50,898 bases of DNA from a virus, in IMG/VR virus record IMGVR_UViG_3300006929_000024, positions 1 through 50,898 of that record. One strand, written 5' to 3'. Below, one piece after another: positions 1 through 8,344 of this stretch. The position numbers and the translations under genes were made by a program. Every line of letters begins with the position of its first letter. Positions within the stretch are counted from its first letter, which is position 1. The notes beneath the pieces were generated by a model, which was given only the letters and a program-made list of their open reading frames with translations, made no database searches and was not told the origin of the DNA.

Positions 1-1131
1 ATGGGTGAGGTCATTCCACCTGGAGCAATAGATGAGATAAGAAATATGGGAGAAAAATTTATAGGTGGTAAATTAAATCCTTCTTATATTGAAAGTCCTT
101 TTGTCAGACAACAACTACAAGATGCTTTAAAAATAAACACAAAACAAATTAATATGAGCAAACTAGATTTAATACAAGGTGATTTTGATTATTCAAAGTT
201 TGCTGATAATTTAGGAATAGGCACTCCTGCTAAAGAAGACGCTTTAAAAGAAATTATAGGACAAAAAGGTTTTGATAATTTAAGAGATACAGTAGAGATT
301 TTAAAATCTGCACAAAGTATAAACTTTACTGATCCCTCTACATTTTTACTTAGAAGAGCAGGTTTAGGTGGTGTAGCTGCTTTAGGTGGAGGTGCTTTAT
401 TTATGTTGGGTGGTGGTTTAGGTTTGTTTGGTGGTATTGCTACTGCTGTAATAGGTCGTAAAGCTGGTTCAATATTTGCTGATCCAAAAGCATCTTCTAA
501 ATTATTAGGTATAATGACAGAGGCTGAAAGAAAAGCAGCAATGAATCCTGATACATTAGGTAGATTTATAGCTGGACCAAATCAACCAAGTATATTAGGT
601 ATGGTTGATCCTACAGAACCTCTTGGTAAATACTTTGGTCCCAACAGGTCAAGACAGTTAGCTAATTTTATGAATTATTTTGATTCTGAAAACAAAGACC
701 AAGTAAGAGTTGACCCTGATAAAGTAACTTTAAATGATGTAAATGATTATATAGGTAGGCTATCTCCAACTGTAGATACACCACAATTAAATATTTTTCA
801 ATTACCTGATGATGTTTTAGAAAGTGCTTTTCCTGAAGCTTTATATTTTAAGTATGCTCCTGAAGATCAAAGAGATAAAATGTTAGAAACTTTAAAAGGT
901 CTTAATGCAGGAGAACAACAAATAGATGCAGAAGATGCAGAGTTAGAAAAAATACCAGACGCACAACCACAACCTAACACGACAATGCAACCACCAACCG
1001 AGGTGCCAGATACACCAGCTGAAGTTCCTGATAATACACAAAGTAACATGAATCAAGGAAGACAAAGTTTTAGTTTTTTATTTCCAGGCGATACAACAGG
1101 TCAAGCCATAGCACAGAAAGACCAAAACTGA
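1..1131 (+). CDS. Glycine-rich virion-associated protein, possibly 5'-truncated
   Basis: No family was recognised. The reading frame is open from the first base, so the ATG at position 1 may be internal and the real start may lie outside the window. Residues about 118-150 form a long glycine/alanine/leucine-rich hydrophobic stretch that could cross or enter a membrane. The C-terminal 70 residues are acidic and Pro/Gln/Thr-rich, likely disordered. It is followed by a membrane protein with a 1-nt stop/start overlap, and its place after the tail genes (if the genome closes on itself) suggests an injected or internal virion protein. That role is inferred from position only. Confidence 0.7.
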   Translation: MGEVIPPGAIDEIRNMGEKFIGGKLNPSYIESPFVRQQLQDALKINTKQINMSKLDLIQGDFDYSKFADNLGIGTPAKEDALKEIIGQKGFDNLRDTVEILKSAQSINFTDPSTFLLRRAGLGGVAALGGGALFMLGGGLGLFGGIATAVIGRKAGSIFADPKASSKLLGIMTEAERKAAMNPDTLGRFIAGPNQPSILGMVDPTEPLGKYFGPNRSRQLANFMNYFDSENKDQVRVDPDKVTLNDVNDYIGRLSPTVDTPQLNIFQLPDDVLESAFPEALYFKYAPEDQRDKMLETLKGLNAGEQQIDAEDAELEKIPDAQPQPNTTMQPPTEVPDTPAEVPDNTQSNMNQGRQSFSFLFPGDTTGQAIAQKDQN

Positions 1132-1361
1132 TGGATGAAATGATGATGTGGAACATTGTACTTACAGTTATAGCGTCTGCTTTTGGTTGGGCGTTTAGTA
1201 AAATATTTTCAGAAGTAAAAAGATTACAAATACTACTCAATAAAACCAGGGAAGAGTACCTGCCTCGAGATGATGCACAGTCTCAGACTAATCAAATACT
1301 CGAACATCTTCGTAGATTGGAAGATAAGCTTGATCGTTTTATTGAGAAGTCAAATGGTTGA
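1131..1361 (+). CDS. Small membrane protein with N-terminal TM segment and coiled coil
   Basis: A 76-residue protein. Residues about 6-26 are a hydrophobic segment ending in a positive/negative stretch, and residues 30-72 have the heptad-like charged pattern of a coiled coil. The start codon overlaps the stop of the preceding gene by one base (TGATG), so translation is probably coupled. The shape (one TM plus coiled coil) resembles phage holin/spanin or virion membrane-associated proteins, but no signature motif supports a specific role. Confidence 0.7.
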   Translation: MDEMMMWNIVLTVIASAFGWAFSKIFSEVKRLQILLNKTREEYLPRDDAQSQTNQILEHLRRLEDKLDRFIEKSNG

Positions 1362-1983
1362 ACCAATATCCGCAGCGCTCGCTGGCATAGCATTAGTTAA
1401 AAAAAGTGTTGATTTTGTTAAACAACAAATACAAACCGCTAACGATATAGGCGATATTATTGGTCACATAGACAAAGCTATGATGGGTGAGCAACAAGTC
1501 ATCAAAGCTAGAGACAGTAAAAATGTTGACCATTTTGCTGTAGAAAATGTGGCTCAAGAAGTGATAGATGCTAAATTAGCTCGTGAACAAATGAACGAAC
1601 TACGTAACTTGGTCAATCTTCGTTTTGGTCCTGGTACTTGGGAGTTTATCTTACAAGAACGTAAGAAACGTATTGATGCAAAAAAACAAGCAATGAAAGA
1701 AGCAAAAGCTGCAAAATTAAAAAAACAACAAGAGATAGCAGAATATATAAAATATGGCTTTATTGGACTAGCAGTTGTATTATTTTTTGTTGTAGCAATT
1801 GGTATAACTATTAAATTTGGATTAGCACATCAAGTAGAAGGAGATGATAAATCTTGTAAGTTATATGAACCTAAATATTATCTTATTTGTATGAATGAAG
1901 GTAGAGGATATGCAGATACAGAGTTGTATTTAGATTATAAAAAAATGCGTGAAAACTGGATTGTCGATGATGATAAAAAATAG
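1354..1983 (+). CDS. Predicted membrane-anchored phage protein (209 aa)
   Basis: The ATG at 1354 is chosen rather than the upstream TTG/ATG codons because it gives a sensible N-terminus (MVEPISAALAG) and only an 8-nt overlap with the previous gene. Residues 1-25 are amphipathic or hydrophobic, the middle is a helical and very Lys/Ala-rich stretch (about 100-130), then one clear TM segment (about 131-155), then a Cys-containing tail of about 50 residues. I have an impression of similar proteins in marine phages near lysis/tail genes, but no function can be named. Confidence 0.75.
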   Translation: MVEPISAALAGIALVKKSVDFVKQQIQTANDIGDIIGHIDKAMMGEQQVIKARDSKNVDHFAVENVAQEVIDAKLAREQMNELRNLVNLRFGPGTWEFILQERKKRIDAKKQAMKEAKAAKLKKQQEIAEYIKYGFIGLAVVLFFVVAIGITIKFGLAHQVEGDDKSCKLYEPKYYLICMNEGRGYADTELYLDYKKMRENWIVDDDKK

Positions 1984-1984
1984 T

Positions 1985-1997
1985 ACAATTAAATTGT
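1985..1997. repeat. 13-bp palindrome ACAATT-A-AATTGT
   Basis: A perfect odd palindrome lies just after the stop codon of the membrane-protein gene and 8 nt before the ribosome-binding site of the LysM gene. It has no G/C-rich stem and no T-tract, so it is unlikely to terminate transcription. It could be a protein-binding site or chance in AT-rich DNA. Confidence 0.3.
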
Positions 1998-2017
1998 TAT
2001 AACAAAAGGAGAAATAA

Positions 2018-2506
2018 ATGTTTCCAAAATCTAAAGGGGCTTACAAGATAAAAAAAGGTGATACTTTATCAGGTATAGCTAAAGCTAGAGGTACTACAGT
2101 ATCTAAAATTATGAAAATGAATCCAAGTATTAAGGATAAAAACAAAATTAGAGCTGGTGCAGGATTAAAATTACCACCTAAACCAATTAAATCTACAGCA
2201 GCTGATAAAGCAAAAGCACAAAGAGGTAAATCTGATTTTGGTAAAATGTTTGGACCAACACCAAGACAAAAAGCAAGAGCAGCTGCATTAAAGAAAAATC
2301 AAATGGCTAAGAAAAGAGCTGGTGGTGTTATGAAAGCTATGGGCGGTAAGATGGCTAAAGGATATTCTAAAGGTGGAGCTAGAAGGATGATGACTGCTAT
2401 GGGCGGTAAGATGGCTAAAGGATATTCTAAAGGTGGAGCTAGAATGAACCTGAGTACTTTAAGAAGAGCTGCTGGAGGAATGGGTTACAAACTAACTAAG
2501 AAATAA
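2018..2506 (+). CDS. LysM domain protein with internal duplicated basic repeat
   Basis: Residues 7-52 match the LysM fold pattern: YKIKKGDTLSGIAKARGTT, then a second helix, NP.I.D.N.I, and a closing LKLP. LysM binds peptidoglycan-type glycans. Residues 100-142 contain two copies of a 20-residue basic Gly/Lys/Met-rich unit (GGKMAKGYSKGGAR core), encoded by a 49-bp exact DNA repeat with 60-bp offset. An AAAGGAG Shine-Dalgarno precedes the ATG. A paralogous LysM domain lies in the gene at 34130. A virion-borne cell-wall-binding protein is likely, though enzymatic residues are absent. Confidence 0.85.
   Translation: MFPKSKGAYKIKKGDTLSGIAKARGTTVSKIMKMNPSIKDKNKIRAGAGLKLPPKPIKSTAADKAKAQRGKSDFGKMFGPTPRQKARAAALKKNQMAKKRAGGVMKAMGGKMAKGYSKGGARRMMTAMGGKMAKGYSKGGARMNLSTLRRAAGGMGYKLTKK
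2336..2444 (+). repeat. 49-bp exact direct repeat inside the LysM gene (2336-2384 and 2396-2444)
   Basis: The two copies are identical at base level over 49 bp and are offset by 60 bp, so they preserve frame and duplicate 20 residues. Identity at synonymous positions points to a recent duplication. Confidence 0.95.
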
Positions 2507-2507
2507 C

Positions 2508-2536
2508 TTGATAAATAACTATCCTGTACTTATAGT
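2508..2536 (+). promoter_or_regulatory. Sigma70-like promoter, TTGATA-17-TATAGT
   Basis: The -35 box TTGATA lies at 2508-2513 and the -10 box TATAGT at 2531-2536, with a 17-nt spacer. The -10 box ends 5 nt before the ATG at 2542, so transcription would begin at or next to the start codon. There is no Shine-Dalgarno between them. It would open the replication region and separate it from the upstream virion genes. Confidence 0.6.
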
Positions 2537-2541
2537 AAAGT

Positions 2542-3216
2542 ATGGGAAATTTAATATCAAACATTCCATACTTTAAAGTATGGGTACGTAGAGAGTTTAC
2601 AGTAAATCATCGAAGGCATCATGGAGATTATCTTCATGCGTTAGCGATAGCTGTCACAAGTATTCCAGACCGATGTCTTTCCTTCCAAATCGTCTTTACT
2701 GGTTGTGAAGATGAAGAGAATCGTTTGGAAAATCCTCATGGTGGGGCGATGTGGGCTCGACTCCCGATTACGTCTCTAATCTTTGACGACCCACTTGATG
2801 ACTGGCCCAGTCCAATGCCTACTCATCTTGCCCAACCTTGGGATTGCTCAAGTAGAGAACATTCTATAATTCATTTTGACAGAACAAGTTCAAGTCCTTG
2901 GATATGTAAAATAGATGGTGAATTTTATACTGCTAAATATCATTTTACAGTAGACTATACTGGTAATGAAATAGCTGACGATCCAGCACAACACAAACAA
3001 AGTCATGTGCTACATTTAACAAACGGACCCTGGAAAGGTTGTATGGTAGCTTTACCTAATAATAGAGTTAGAGTTACTTCACCTGCAATGTGGGTGACTG
3101 GTGATGGAGCACCAGATTTTATACCAAGTCAATATACACATAGTGCTGAAGAGCATGATAGCTATATGGATTGGGAAACAACTTTTGATAATTTATATGC
3201 AGATAAAAAGAAATAA
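2542..3216 (+). CDS. Conserved marine-phage hypothetical protein (224 aa)
   Basis: The N-terminus (IPYFKVWVRREFT) and the following HHGDYLHALAIAVTS segment look like a conserved hypothetical family I have seen in marine phages, with no known function. No catalytic motif was recognised. An in-frame TAA sits 6 nt upstream of the ATG, so the start is fixed. With the -10 box ending at 2536 and no ribosome-binding site, a leaderless transcript is likely. The first 300 nt are visibly richer in G+C than the rest of the gene and its neighbours. Confidence 0.75.
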   Translation: MGNLISNIPYFKVWVRREFTVNHRRHHGDYLHALAIAVTSIPDRCLSFQIVFTGCEDEENRLENPHGGAMWARLPITSLIFDDPLDDWPSPMPTHLAQPWDCSSREHSIIHFDRTSSSPWICKIDGEFYTAKYHFTVDYTGNEIADDPAQHKQSHVLHLTNGPWKGCMVALPNNRVRVTSPAMWVTGDGAPDFIPSQYTHSAEEHDSYMDWETTFDNLYADKKK

Positions 3217-3961
3217 AAATGGTTTTATTATCTGCGATTTTAAAATTGTAGAAAAGTATAAGTACAAAGAATATTCTCGTAATGATGAGAGTATAAGAAC
3301 CTATAACGTAGATGGGCAAAAATATCCATCAGTCACAACTATATTATCAGCAACACAAAGTGAAGAAAAAAGAAAAGCATTATGTAGTTGGAGAAAACGA
3401 GTAGGACAAGAACAAGCTACACGGATCACGATAGATGCAGCCAGACGAGGAACAGAAATGCATTTAGTTTTAGAAAAGTATTGTCAAGCAAAACCTTATT
3501 TTAATGTAACACCTCAAGGTAATCAATCAAGAATGATGGCTCATACTATAGTAGAAAACTTTGGTAAATTAAAAGAAGTATGGGGTAGTGAGGTGCATTT
3601 AAAATATGATGACTTTTGTCCATCTTTGTACCCTAATCCAAAAAAAATGGCTTGGGCTGGTCAAACAGATGTTGTTGGTTTGTATGATGACAAACCTACT
3701 ATTATAGATTTCAAACAATCTAATCGTTTAAAAAAAGAAGAATGGATAGAAGATTACTACTATCAGATTGCAGCATACTCATTAGCACATAAAGCATACT
3801 ATGGTGAAATAGAACAAGGTCTTATTGCTGTGTGTACTAAAAATTATGAGTACCAGGAATTTAAAATGGACTATAATAAATTGTTAGAGTATGAAAATAA
3901 ATGGATGGAGAAAGCTTACGAATATTACAAAAAGTTAAGTACATCTTCTCCCAAAGTTTGA
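3197..3961 (+). CDS. PD-(D/E)XK exonuclease (RecB/Cas4-like fold)
   Basis: Motifs in order: ARRGTEMHLVLEKY (RecB-type motif I with the conserved His) about residue 78, AGQTDVVGLY (metal-binding Asp) and IIDFKQS (D-x-K catalytic pair) near 170-180, then YYYQIAAYSLA (the Q/Y motif of RecB-family nucleases). These define a single-domain nuclease acting on DNA ends, likely used with the neighbouring helicases in replication or recombination. The ATG at 3197 is the last in-frame start before the conserved core and overlaps the previous gene by 20 nt. Its 3' end overlaps the leftward helicase gene tail-to-tail by 37 bp. Confidence 0.85.
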   Translation: MQIKRNKNGFIICDFKIVEKYKYKEYSRNDESIRTYNVDGQKYPSVTTILSATQSEEKRKALCSWRKRVGQEQATRITIDAARRGTEMHLVLEKYCQAKPYFNVTPQGNQSRMMAHTIVENFGKLKEVWGSEVHLKYDDFCPSLYPNPKKMAWAGQTDVVGLYDDKPTIIDFKQSNRLKKEEWIEDYYYQIAAYSLAHKAYYGEIEQGLIAVCTKNYEYQEFKMDYNKLLEYENKWMEKAYEYYKKLSTSSPKV

Positions 3962-5358
3962 GCAGACATTTTTTTCTTTTTATTTAAAGCTAAAATAATA
4001 AACTCATCAATTGTACCTTTGATAACTAAGTCAATATACGTTACACTTTTTGTTTGTCCTTTTCTATGAGCTCTATCTTCTGATTGTTCTCTAAGTGTAA
4101 GATCATAACTATTTGAAAAATATACAACTGTATTTGCTGCTGTAAGATTTAAACCTAAGCCACCAGTTGCAGGATTACCTACCATAAATTTTGTATACTT
4201 GTCATTTTGAAAATTATCTACAGCTTTGTCTCTATCTGCCACAGATACAGCACCATAAATACTAACAGCTCTATCATAAGGATATTGTTTTTTTAATACT
4301 TTTAAAATCTCTTGAATGTTGTGTATATAGTTAGCCCATATAATCATTTTACCAGAAGTCTCATCTATAATGTTACACAACTCTTTCATTTTAGGATTAT
4401 TTAAAGTTTGTATCTCTCCTTGGTTAGAAGAAAAGAATCCACAAGTGACTTGATGCAGTCTTAACAATTCAGTAAGTTTATTTGTATAACTAATTTCTTT
4501 ATCTAATAAAACTGCTCTAGCATATTTTTTTAATTGATTATAAATTTCTAATTGTTCTGTTGACATAGTCAATTCTCTTTTCATATGTATCTTCGGAGGT
4601 AGGTCTAAACAATCCTCTTTTACTTTTCTAAATGAAAAAGGTTTTATCTTACCAAATAGTTCTGGTAAATTTTGATAATCATAAGGAATCATTTGTTGTC
4701 TAAAACCATCTCTTGTCAAAGGTCTCATCAAAGCATACCTAGCTCTAAAAGAATAATAAGAACTAAAACCTAATATAGTTGGATCTAAAAATTCACATTG
4801 ACTATATAAATCTAAAGGGCTTTTTGTTGTAGGTGAGCCAGTCATAACTCTTTTATATTTTACTTTTTTTGTAAGCTTAATAATATTTTTTGTTCTTTTT
4901 GCTCTATGGTTTTTTATAGTTGTTGATTCGTCAATAATCATATACATAGAGTCTGCATATTTATCAATTAATTTTTTAGCAACTTTTACTCCACTTGCAT
5001 GTGATAGTGCCTCCACATTCATAATGTACCAATTTATATTATCTTTTAAATGATAGTCAAAAGAATCTCTACGAAATAAATATTTAAAACCTTTAGCTGA
5101 ACTATCGGTGTCTATTTCTTTCAACCAATTATGCGTTACACTATTTGGTGCAATAATAAAAACAGTATTAATTTCTTTTTGATTATATAAAAAGACTGCG
5201 TTGTCAATTGCTACTTTAGTTTTACCTGTACCCATACCCATAAGATATAAAAAATATTTTTTATCCCAACTCATATTTAAAGCTTCTCTTTGATGAGCAA
5301 GGGGTTCACGTTTATATATATGTGTCATACTATATTTATAGGATTTTTTTGTTGACAT
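3925..5358 (-). CDS. SNF2/SWI2-type DEAD-like helicase (superfamily 2)
   Basis: All SF2 motifs are present: Walker A GMGTGKT (residues 41-47), motif II DEST (143-146, in place of DEAH), motif III TGSP (173-176), motif V GLGLNLTAANTVVYF and motif VI QSEDRAHRKGQ (425-435), the last typical of SNF2 proteins. It should be an ATP-driven dsDNA translocase or branch-remodelling enzyme in replication or recombination. At 477 aa it is a minimal core without accessory domains. It is the only convincing leftward gene in the window. Its start has no Shine-Dalgarno, and a TATACT box ends 4 nt upstream, so the message may be leaderless. Confidence 0.92.
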   Translation of the reverse strand: MSTKKSYKYSMTHIYKREPLAHQREALNMSWDKKYFLYLMGMGTGKTKVAIDNAVFLYNQKEINTVFIIAPNSVTHNWLKEIDTDSSAKGFKYLFRRDSFDYHLKDNINWYIMNVEALSHASGVKVAKKLIDKYADSMYMIIDESTTIKNHRAKRTKNIIKLTKKVKYKRVMTGSPTTKSPLDLYSQCEFLDPTILGFSSYYSFRARYALMRPLTRDGFRQQMIPYDYQNLPELFGKIKPFSFRKVKEDCLDLPPKIHMKRELTMSTEQLEIYNQLKKYARAVLLDKEISYTNKLTELLRLHQVTCGFFSSNQGEIQTLNNPKMKELCNIIDETSGKMIIWANYIHNIQEILKVLKKQYPYDRAVSIYGAVSVADRDKAVDNFQNDKYTKFMVGNPATGGLGLNLTAANTVVYFSNSYDLTLREQSEDRAHRKGQTKSVTYIDLVIKGTIDEFIILALNKKKKMSAQTLGEDVLNFL

Positions 5359-5380
5359 TACAAGTATAAAATTCTAATGT
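5352..5380 (+). promoter_or_regulatory. Rightward promoter candidate, TTGACA-17-TAATGT
   Basis: A consensus -35 box TTGACA (5352-5357) overlaps the first codons of the leftward helicase gene. A weak -10 (TAATGT, 5375-5380) follows after 17 nt. It would drive the replication operon from 5402, whose leader carries AACGGAGGAAAAC, the same ribosome-binding-site context used by the cassettes near 17-18 kb. Confidence 0.45.
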
Positions 5381-5390
5381 TATGTTTTAA
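5363..5390 (-). promoter_or_regulatory. Leftward promoter candidate, TTAAAA-16-TATACT
   Basis: Read on the minus strand, TATACT (5368 to 5363) ends 4 nt before the ATG at 5358, with TTAAAA (5390 to 5385) 16 nt further upstream. It overlaps the rightward promoter, forming a compact divergent control region of about 45 bp. The -35 is weak. Confidence 0.4.
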
Positions 5391-5401
5391 CGGAGGAAAA
5401 C

Positions 5402-5989
5402 ATGAATCAAGAAGAAGTAAAAATAGAGATGAACTTTGGTGAAGATGACCTTAAAACACTGACAGAATTAATTGACAATATGCTTAAAAACGAAAAAGCT
5501 ATTGAAGATTTAGTGTCAGCTCTAGACACATTAAAGCAACAACAAAGACAATTATCAGAAGTAGATATTCCTACCAAGATGAAAGATATTGGTATGAAAG
5601 AGTTTGTTACTGATAAGGGAGACAAGGTAAAAATTAAAAGTTTTTACACTGGCTATATACCAACAGTCAAAGCTTGTCTTAAAAGTGAAGAACTTGCTGA
5701 AAGAAGACAAAAGTGTTTAGCTTATTTAAGTAAAGATGCCAATAGTGCTCTCGTTAAGAATGAGCTATCCGTTTCTTTTTCAAAGACGCAAGATAATGAA
5801 GCTAAAGATTTAAAAGCTGATTTAGAGAAAAAAGGATATGCTCCAACTTTAAATGAATCAGTAAATGCTAATTCTTTGAAATCACATATCAATACAGTGA
5901 AAGAAAAAGGGTTAGAGTTTGACGATGATTTATTTAAAGTATTTATGAAAACTGAAACTAAAATAGAGAAAGGAAACAACGATGAATAA
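5402..5989 (+). CDS. Conserved phage replication-region protein, coiled-coil N-terminus
   Basis: Residues 10-50 form a charged coiled coil. They are followed by VDIPTKMKDIGMKEFVTDKGDKVKIKS, a pattern (IP-x-L/M-M-x-x-x-G-x-x-x-F...DG-x-K-V) shared by a widespread phage family that sits beside DNA-binding proteins and polymerases. The middle has VKNELSVSFSK, and the end (SLKSHINTVKEKGLEFDDDLFKVF) also fits that family. No catalytic residues are apparent, so a structural or accessory role in replication or recombination is an inference. A strong SD (GGAGG) precedes the ATG, and the stop overlaps the next gene by 8 nt. Confidence 0.8.
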   Translation: MNQEEVKIEMNFGEDDLKTLTELIDNMLKNEKAIEDLVSALDTLKQQQRQLSEVDIPTKMKDIGMKEFVTDKGDKVKIKSFYTGYIPTVKACLKSEELAERRQKCLAYLSKDANSALVKNELSVSFSKTQDNEAKDLKADLEKKGYAPTLNESVNANSLKSHINTVKEKGLEFDDDLFKVFMKTETKIEKGNNDE

Positions 5990-6761
5990 AGTAGCAGTTA
6001 AAGAAGATAAAGTTCCAGCAAAAGTAGACTGGACAGAAGATGCGGGTATGGGTTTAGAAGATGCAGCACAAGATGAATTTAAACTCCCTTTAATAAAAAT
6101 ACTATACTCAAGTAATATGCCTGATGGTATTGATAAAACAATATCAGGAACAGATGTTGCTGAAGGTTGTGTTTTTAATCAAACAAGTGAAAAAGCATAT
6201 GATGGTAAGCAAGGTTTTCTTGCCGTGCCTTGTATGTATAAAAGAAGTTTTAATGAGTGGAAAGAAATGGATGAAGGTAATAATAGACCTGTTGCAGTTC
6301 ATAAAGAAAAACCATTAGGACTTACCAGAAATGGTAACAAAGATGTTTTACCTAATGGTAACTATGTTGAAGATACAGGTAACTGGTTTATCTTAATTTT
6401 GGATAAAGAGAGAAATGTTATCGACCAAGGTATGGTTACTATGAAATCAACACAAAAGAAAAAAAGTAATGAGTGGTTGCAGAAGTTAAAAAGCAATAGC
6501 ATTATAGTTGATGGTAAACCACAAACACCACCATTGTATAAATGTATTTATCGTATGAGTGTTACAAGACAAGAGTCTGGTAAATACAAATATTTTGGTT
6601 GGCAGATAAAGTTTGAGGATTATTTAGATGATGCAAAAAATATTCACACTTTAACACAATCAAAAGAATTTGCTCATTTTGCGAAAGACTTTAATATGTA
6701 CTTTCAGCCAGAAGGTGAGCAAGAGGAGTCAAAGAAAAGCACAGATAAAGTTCCGTTCTAG
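5982..6761 (+). CDS. Predicted single-stranded DNA-binding protein
   Basis: The protein ends in an acidic/polar tail closing with DKVPF, closely resembling the DDIPF tip that bacterial SSB proteins use to bind partner proteins. The core (about 20-230) is a mixed beta-rich region with aromatic residues (FLAVPCMYKRSFNEWKEM; YFGWQIKFEDYLDD), consistent with an OB-type fold. It lies between the coiled-coil protein and the primase, where phages usually encode SSB. The assignment rests on the tail motif and context, and the fold itself is not proven. Confidence 0.65.
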   Translation: MNKVAVKEDKVPAKVDWTEDAGMGLEDAAQDEFKLPLIKILYSSNMPDGIDKTISGTDVAEGCVFNQTSEKAYDGKQGFLAVPCMYKRSFNEWKEMDEGNNRPVAVHKEKPLGLTRNGNKDVLPNGNYVEDTGNWFILILDKERNVIDQGMVTMKSTQKKKSNEWLQKLKSNSIIVDGKPQTPPLYKCIYRMSVTRQESGKYKYFGWQIKFEDYLDDAKNIHTLTQSKEFAHFAKDFNMYFQPEGEQEESKKSTDKVPF

Positions 6762-6763
6762 TA

Positions 6764-8344
6764 ATGCACAAAGAACTGTACAAGCTTTTTGTGACAGGTG
6801 AGAAGTCGTTTGTAAAGCTCTCTCTTACGGGAGAGAGTGATACAAATGGCAAGAAACAAGCTAAATATGTCACGATTCACGAACCAATTACACCAAGTAT
6901 ATGGAAAGACCATTTAGATGGAAAATATGGTATTGGTCTTAAACCAGAAATAGAAGACGAATGTTCTTGGGGTTGTATTGATTTAGACCCTAATGATTAT
7001 GAAAATTATTCAGCACAAAAATATATACAAGTTATACAAAAATTTAATTTACCCTTTATACCTGTATTATCAAAATCAGGTGGCTTACATTTTTTTGTTT
7101 TTTTAAAAGGTTTTATTAAAGCAGATAAGTTAAGACAGAAACTACAAGAATTTAATGAGATGTATTTTCTAAGTAATGAGGTATTTCCGTGTAATAAAAC
7201 AATTAACATGCCTTACTTTAATATGAATAGCACTATGGAGTTTGCATATAATGACCAAGGCACACCAGTTTTAGTAGGACAGTTTTTAGAGATAGTAAAG
7301 TCAAAAGCAATTACCCCAAAAGATTTTTTAAATTTTAAATTACAAGATAATGATGTTGAGAGAGATTGGAAACATTATCCACCTTGCGTACAAAAATTAG
7401 TACAAGATGGATGGGCAGGTAAAATGAGACATCAGTTTTTATATAATGTTGCAGTTTTAGAGATGAAAAAAAGAGTTGGTATAAACTATGTTGATCTTGA
7501 TAAAATTATGCAAGAAAGAAACAACAAAATATTTACCAACCCATTACCACCTACTGAAGTATCTCAAATGACTAAAGGTATACACAAAGAAGGTTATGGT
7601 TATCAATGTCCACCGAAACACAATGAGTATACACCAATATGTAATTACGAATTATGTAAAAGTAGAAAGCTAGGAAGGGGTGAAGAGACACCTGGTATTA
7701 TAGATAAGTTTACAAACATTACGTATGTACAAGATACAAAAAGTGTATGGTTTGAATTTGATTACGAAGGTCAACACATTACAGTTACACCAGATGATAT
7801 GAAAGATGAAAAAAGTTGGAGAGTAAAATTATTACGATACAGAGTATACTGGCTGACATTACCTAAACCAAGAAAAGGACCAAGTCAGTTTGAGATGTTA
7901 ATGAAAGCAATTGTAGAAAAATCTGTAGAAAGTCAAGACCATAGATATGCAGATAGTGTAGAAGAAGAACGATATGAAATATTAAAGAAGTTTTTTGAAA
8001 GTCATATAGAACAAGATAGATTTGAAAAACTCAAAGATGGTTATGTGGTGTTAGATAGTAATACAAATATATGTTACTTCAAAAAAATTACCTTAGCTAG
8101 TTTTTTACAAAAGAGTGGGACTAAAAGTTTTGCGAATCCTATGATTGCATTACGAATGTTAAATTGTAAAAAAATAGATTATCATGAAGGTGAGAAAAAT
8201 ATATGGACTGTAGAAATGCCTGAGTTTGTAAAACATAAAACAGTAAAGAAAAAACCAAAAGATGATGTAAGTGAGATGGATGATGAATACCACGAAAAGT
8301 TCAGAGCTGCAAAAACACAAAGCTCTGTATCAAAAGACCATTAA
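6764..8344 (+). CDS. Archaeo-eukaryotic primase (AEP)-type DNA primase
   Basis: AEP motif I appears as GCIDLDPND (D73, D75) and motif II as SKSGGLHFFVFL (S/H motif, H109), the metal- and nucleotide-binding sites of primase/polymerase enzymes. Downstream, a cysteine set (C208 in YPPCVQ, C282, C293, C298 in the CNYELCKSRKLG segment) resembles the four-Cys arrangement of the primase large-subunit iron-sulfur region. The C-terminal 220 residues are less recognisable. It should synthesise primers for the family A polymerase downstream. It starts 2 nt after the SSB-like gene and overlaps the helicase gene. Confidence 0.8.
   Translation: MHKELYKLFVTGEKSFVKLSLTGESDTNGKKQAKYVTIHEPITPSIWKDHLDGKYGIGLKPEIEDECSWGCIDLDPNDYENYSAQKYIQVIQKFNLPFIPVLSKSGGLHFFVFLKGFIKADKLRQKLQEFNEMYFLSNEVFPCNKTINMPYFNMNSTMEFAYNDQGTPVLVGQFLEIVKSKAITPKDFLNFKLQDNDVERDWKHYPPCVQKLVQDGWAGKMRHQFLYNVAVLEMKKRVGINYVDLDKIMQERNNKIFTNPLPPTEVSQMTKGIHKEGYGYQCPPKHNEYTPICNYELCKSRKLGRGEETPGIIDKFTNITYVQDTKSVWFEFDYEGQHITVTPDDMKDEKSWRVKLLRYRVYWLTLPKPRKGPSQFEMLMKAIVEKSVESQDHRYADSVEEERYEILKKFFESHIEQDRFEKLKDGYVVLDSNTNICYFKKITLASFLQKSGTKSFANPMIALRMLNCKKIDYHEGEKNIWTVEMPEFVKHKTVKKKPKDDVSEMDDEYHEKFRAAKTQSSVSKDH

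Noticed and set aside
3119-3319. Minus-strand 66-codon frame and similar short minus-strand frames under the plus-strand genes
   Set aside because: They are antisense shadows of well-supported genes, without SDs or promoters.
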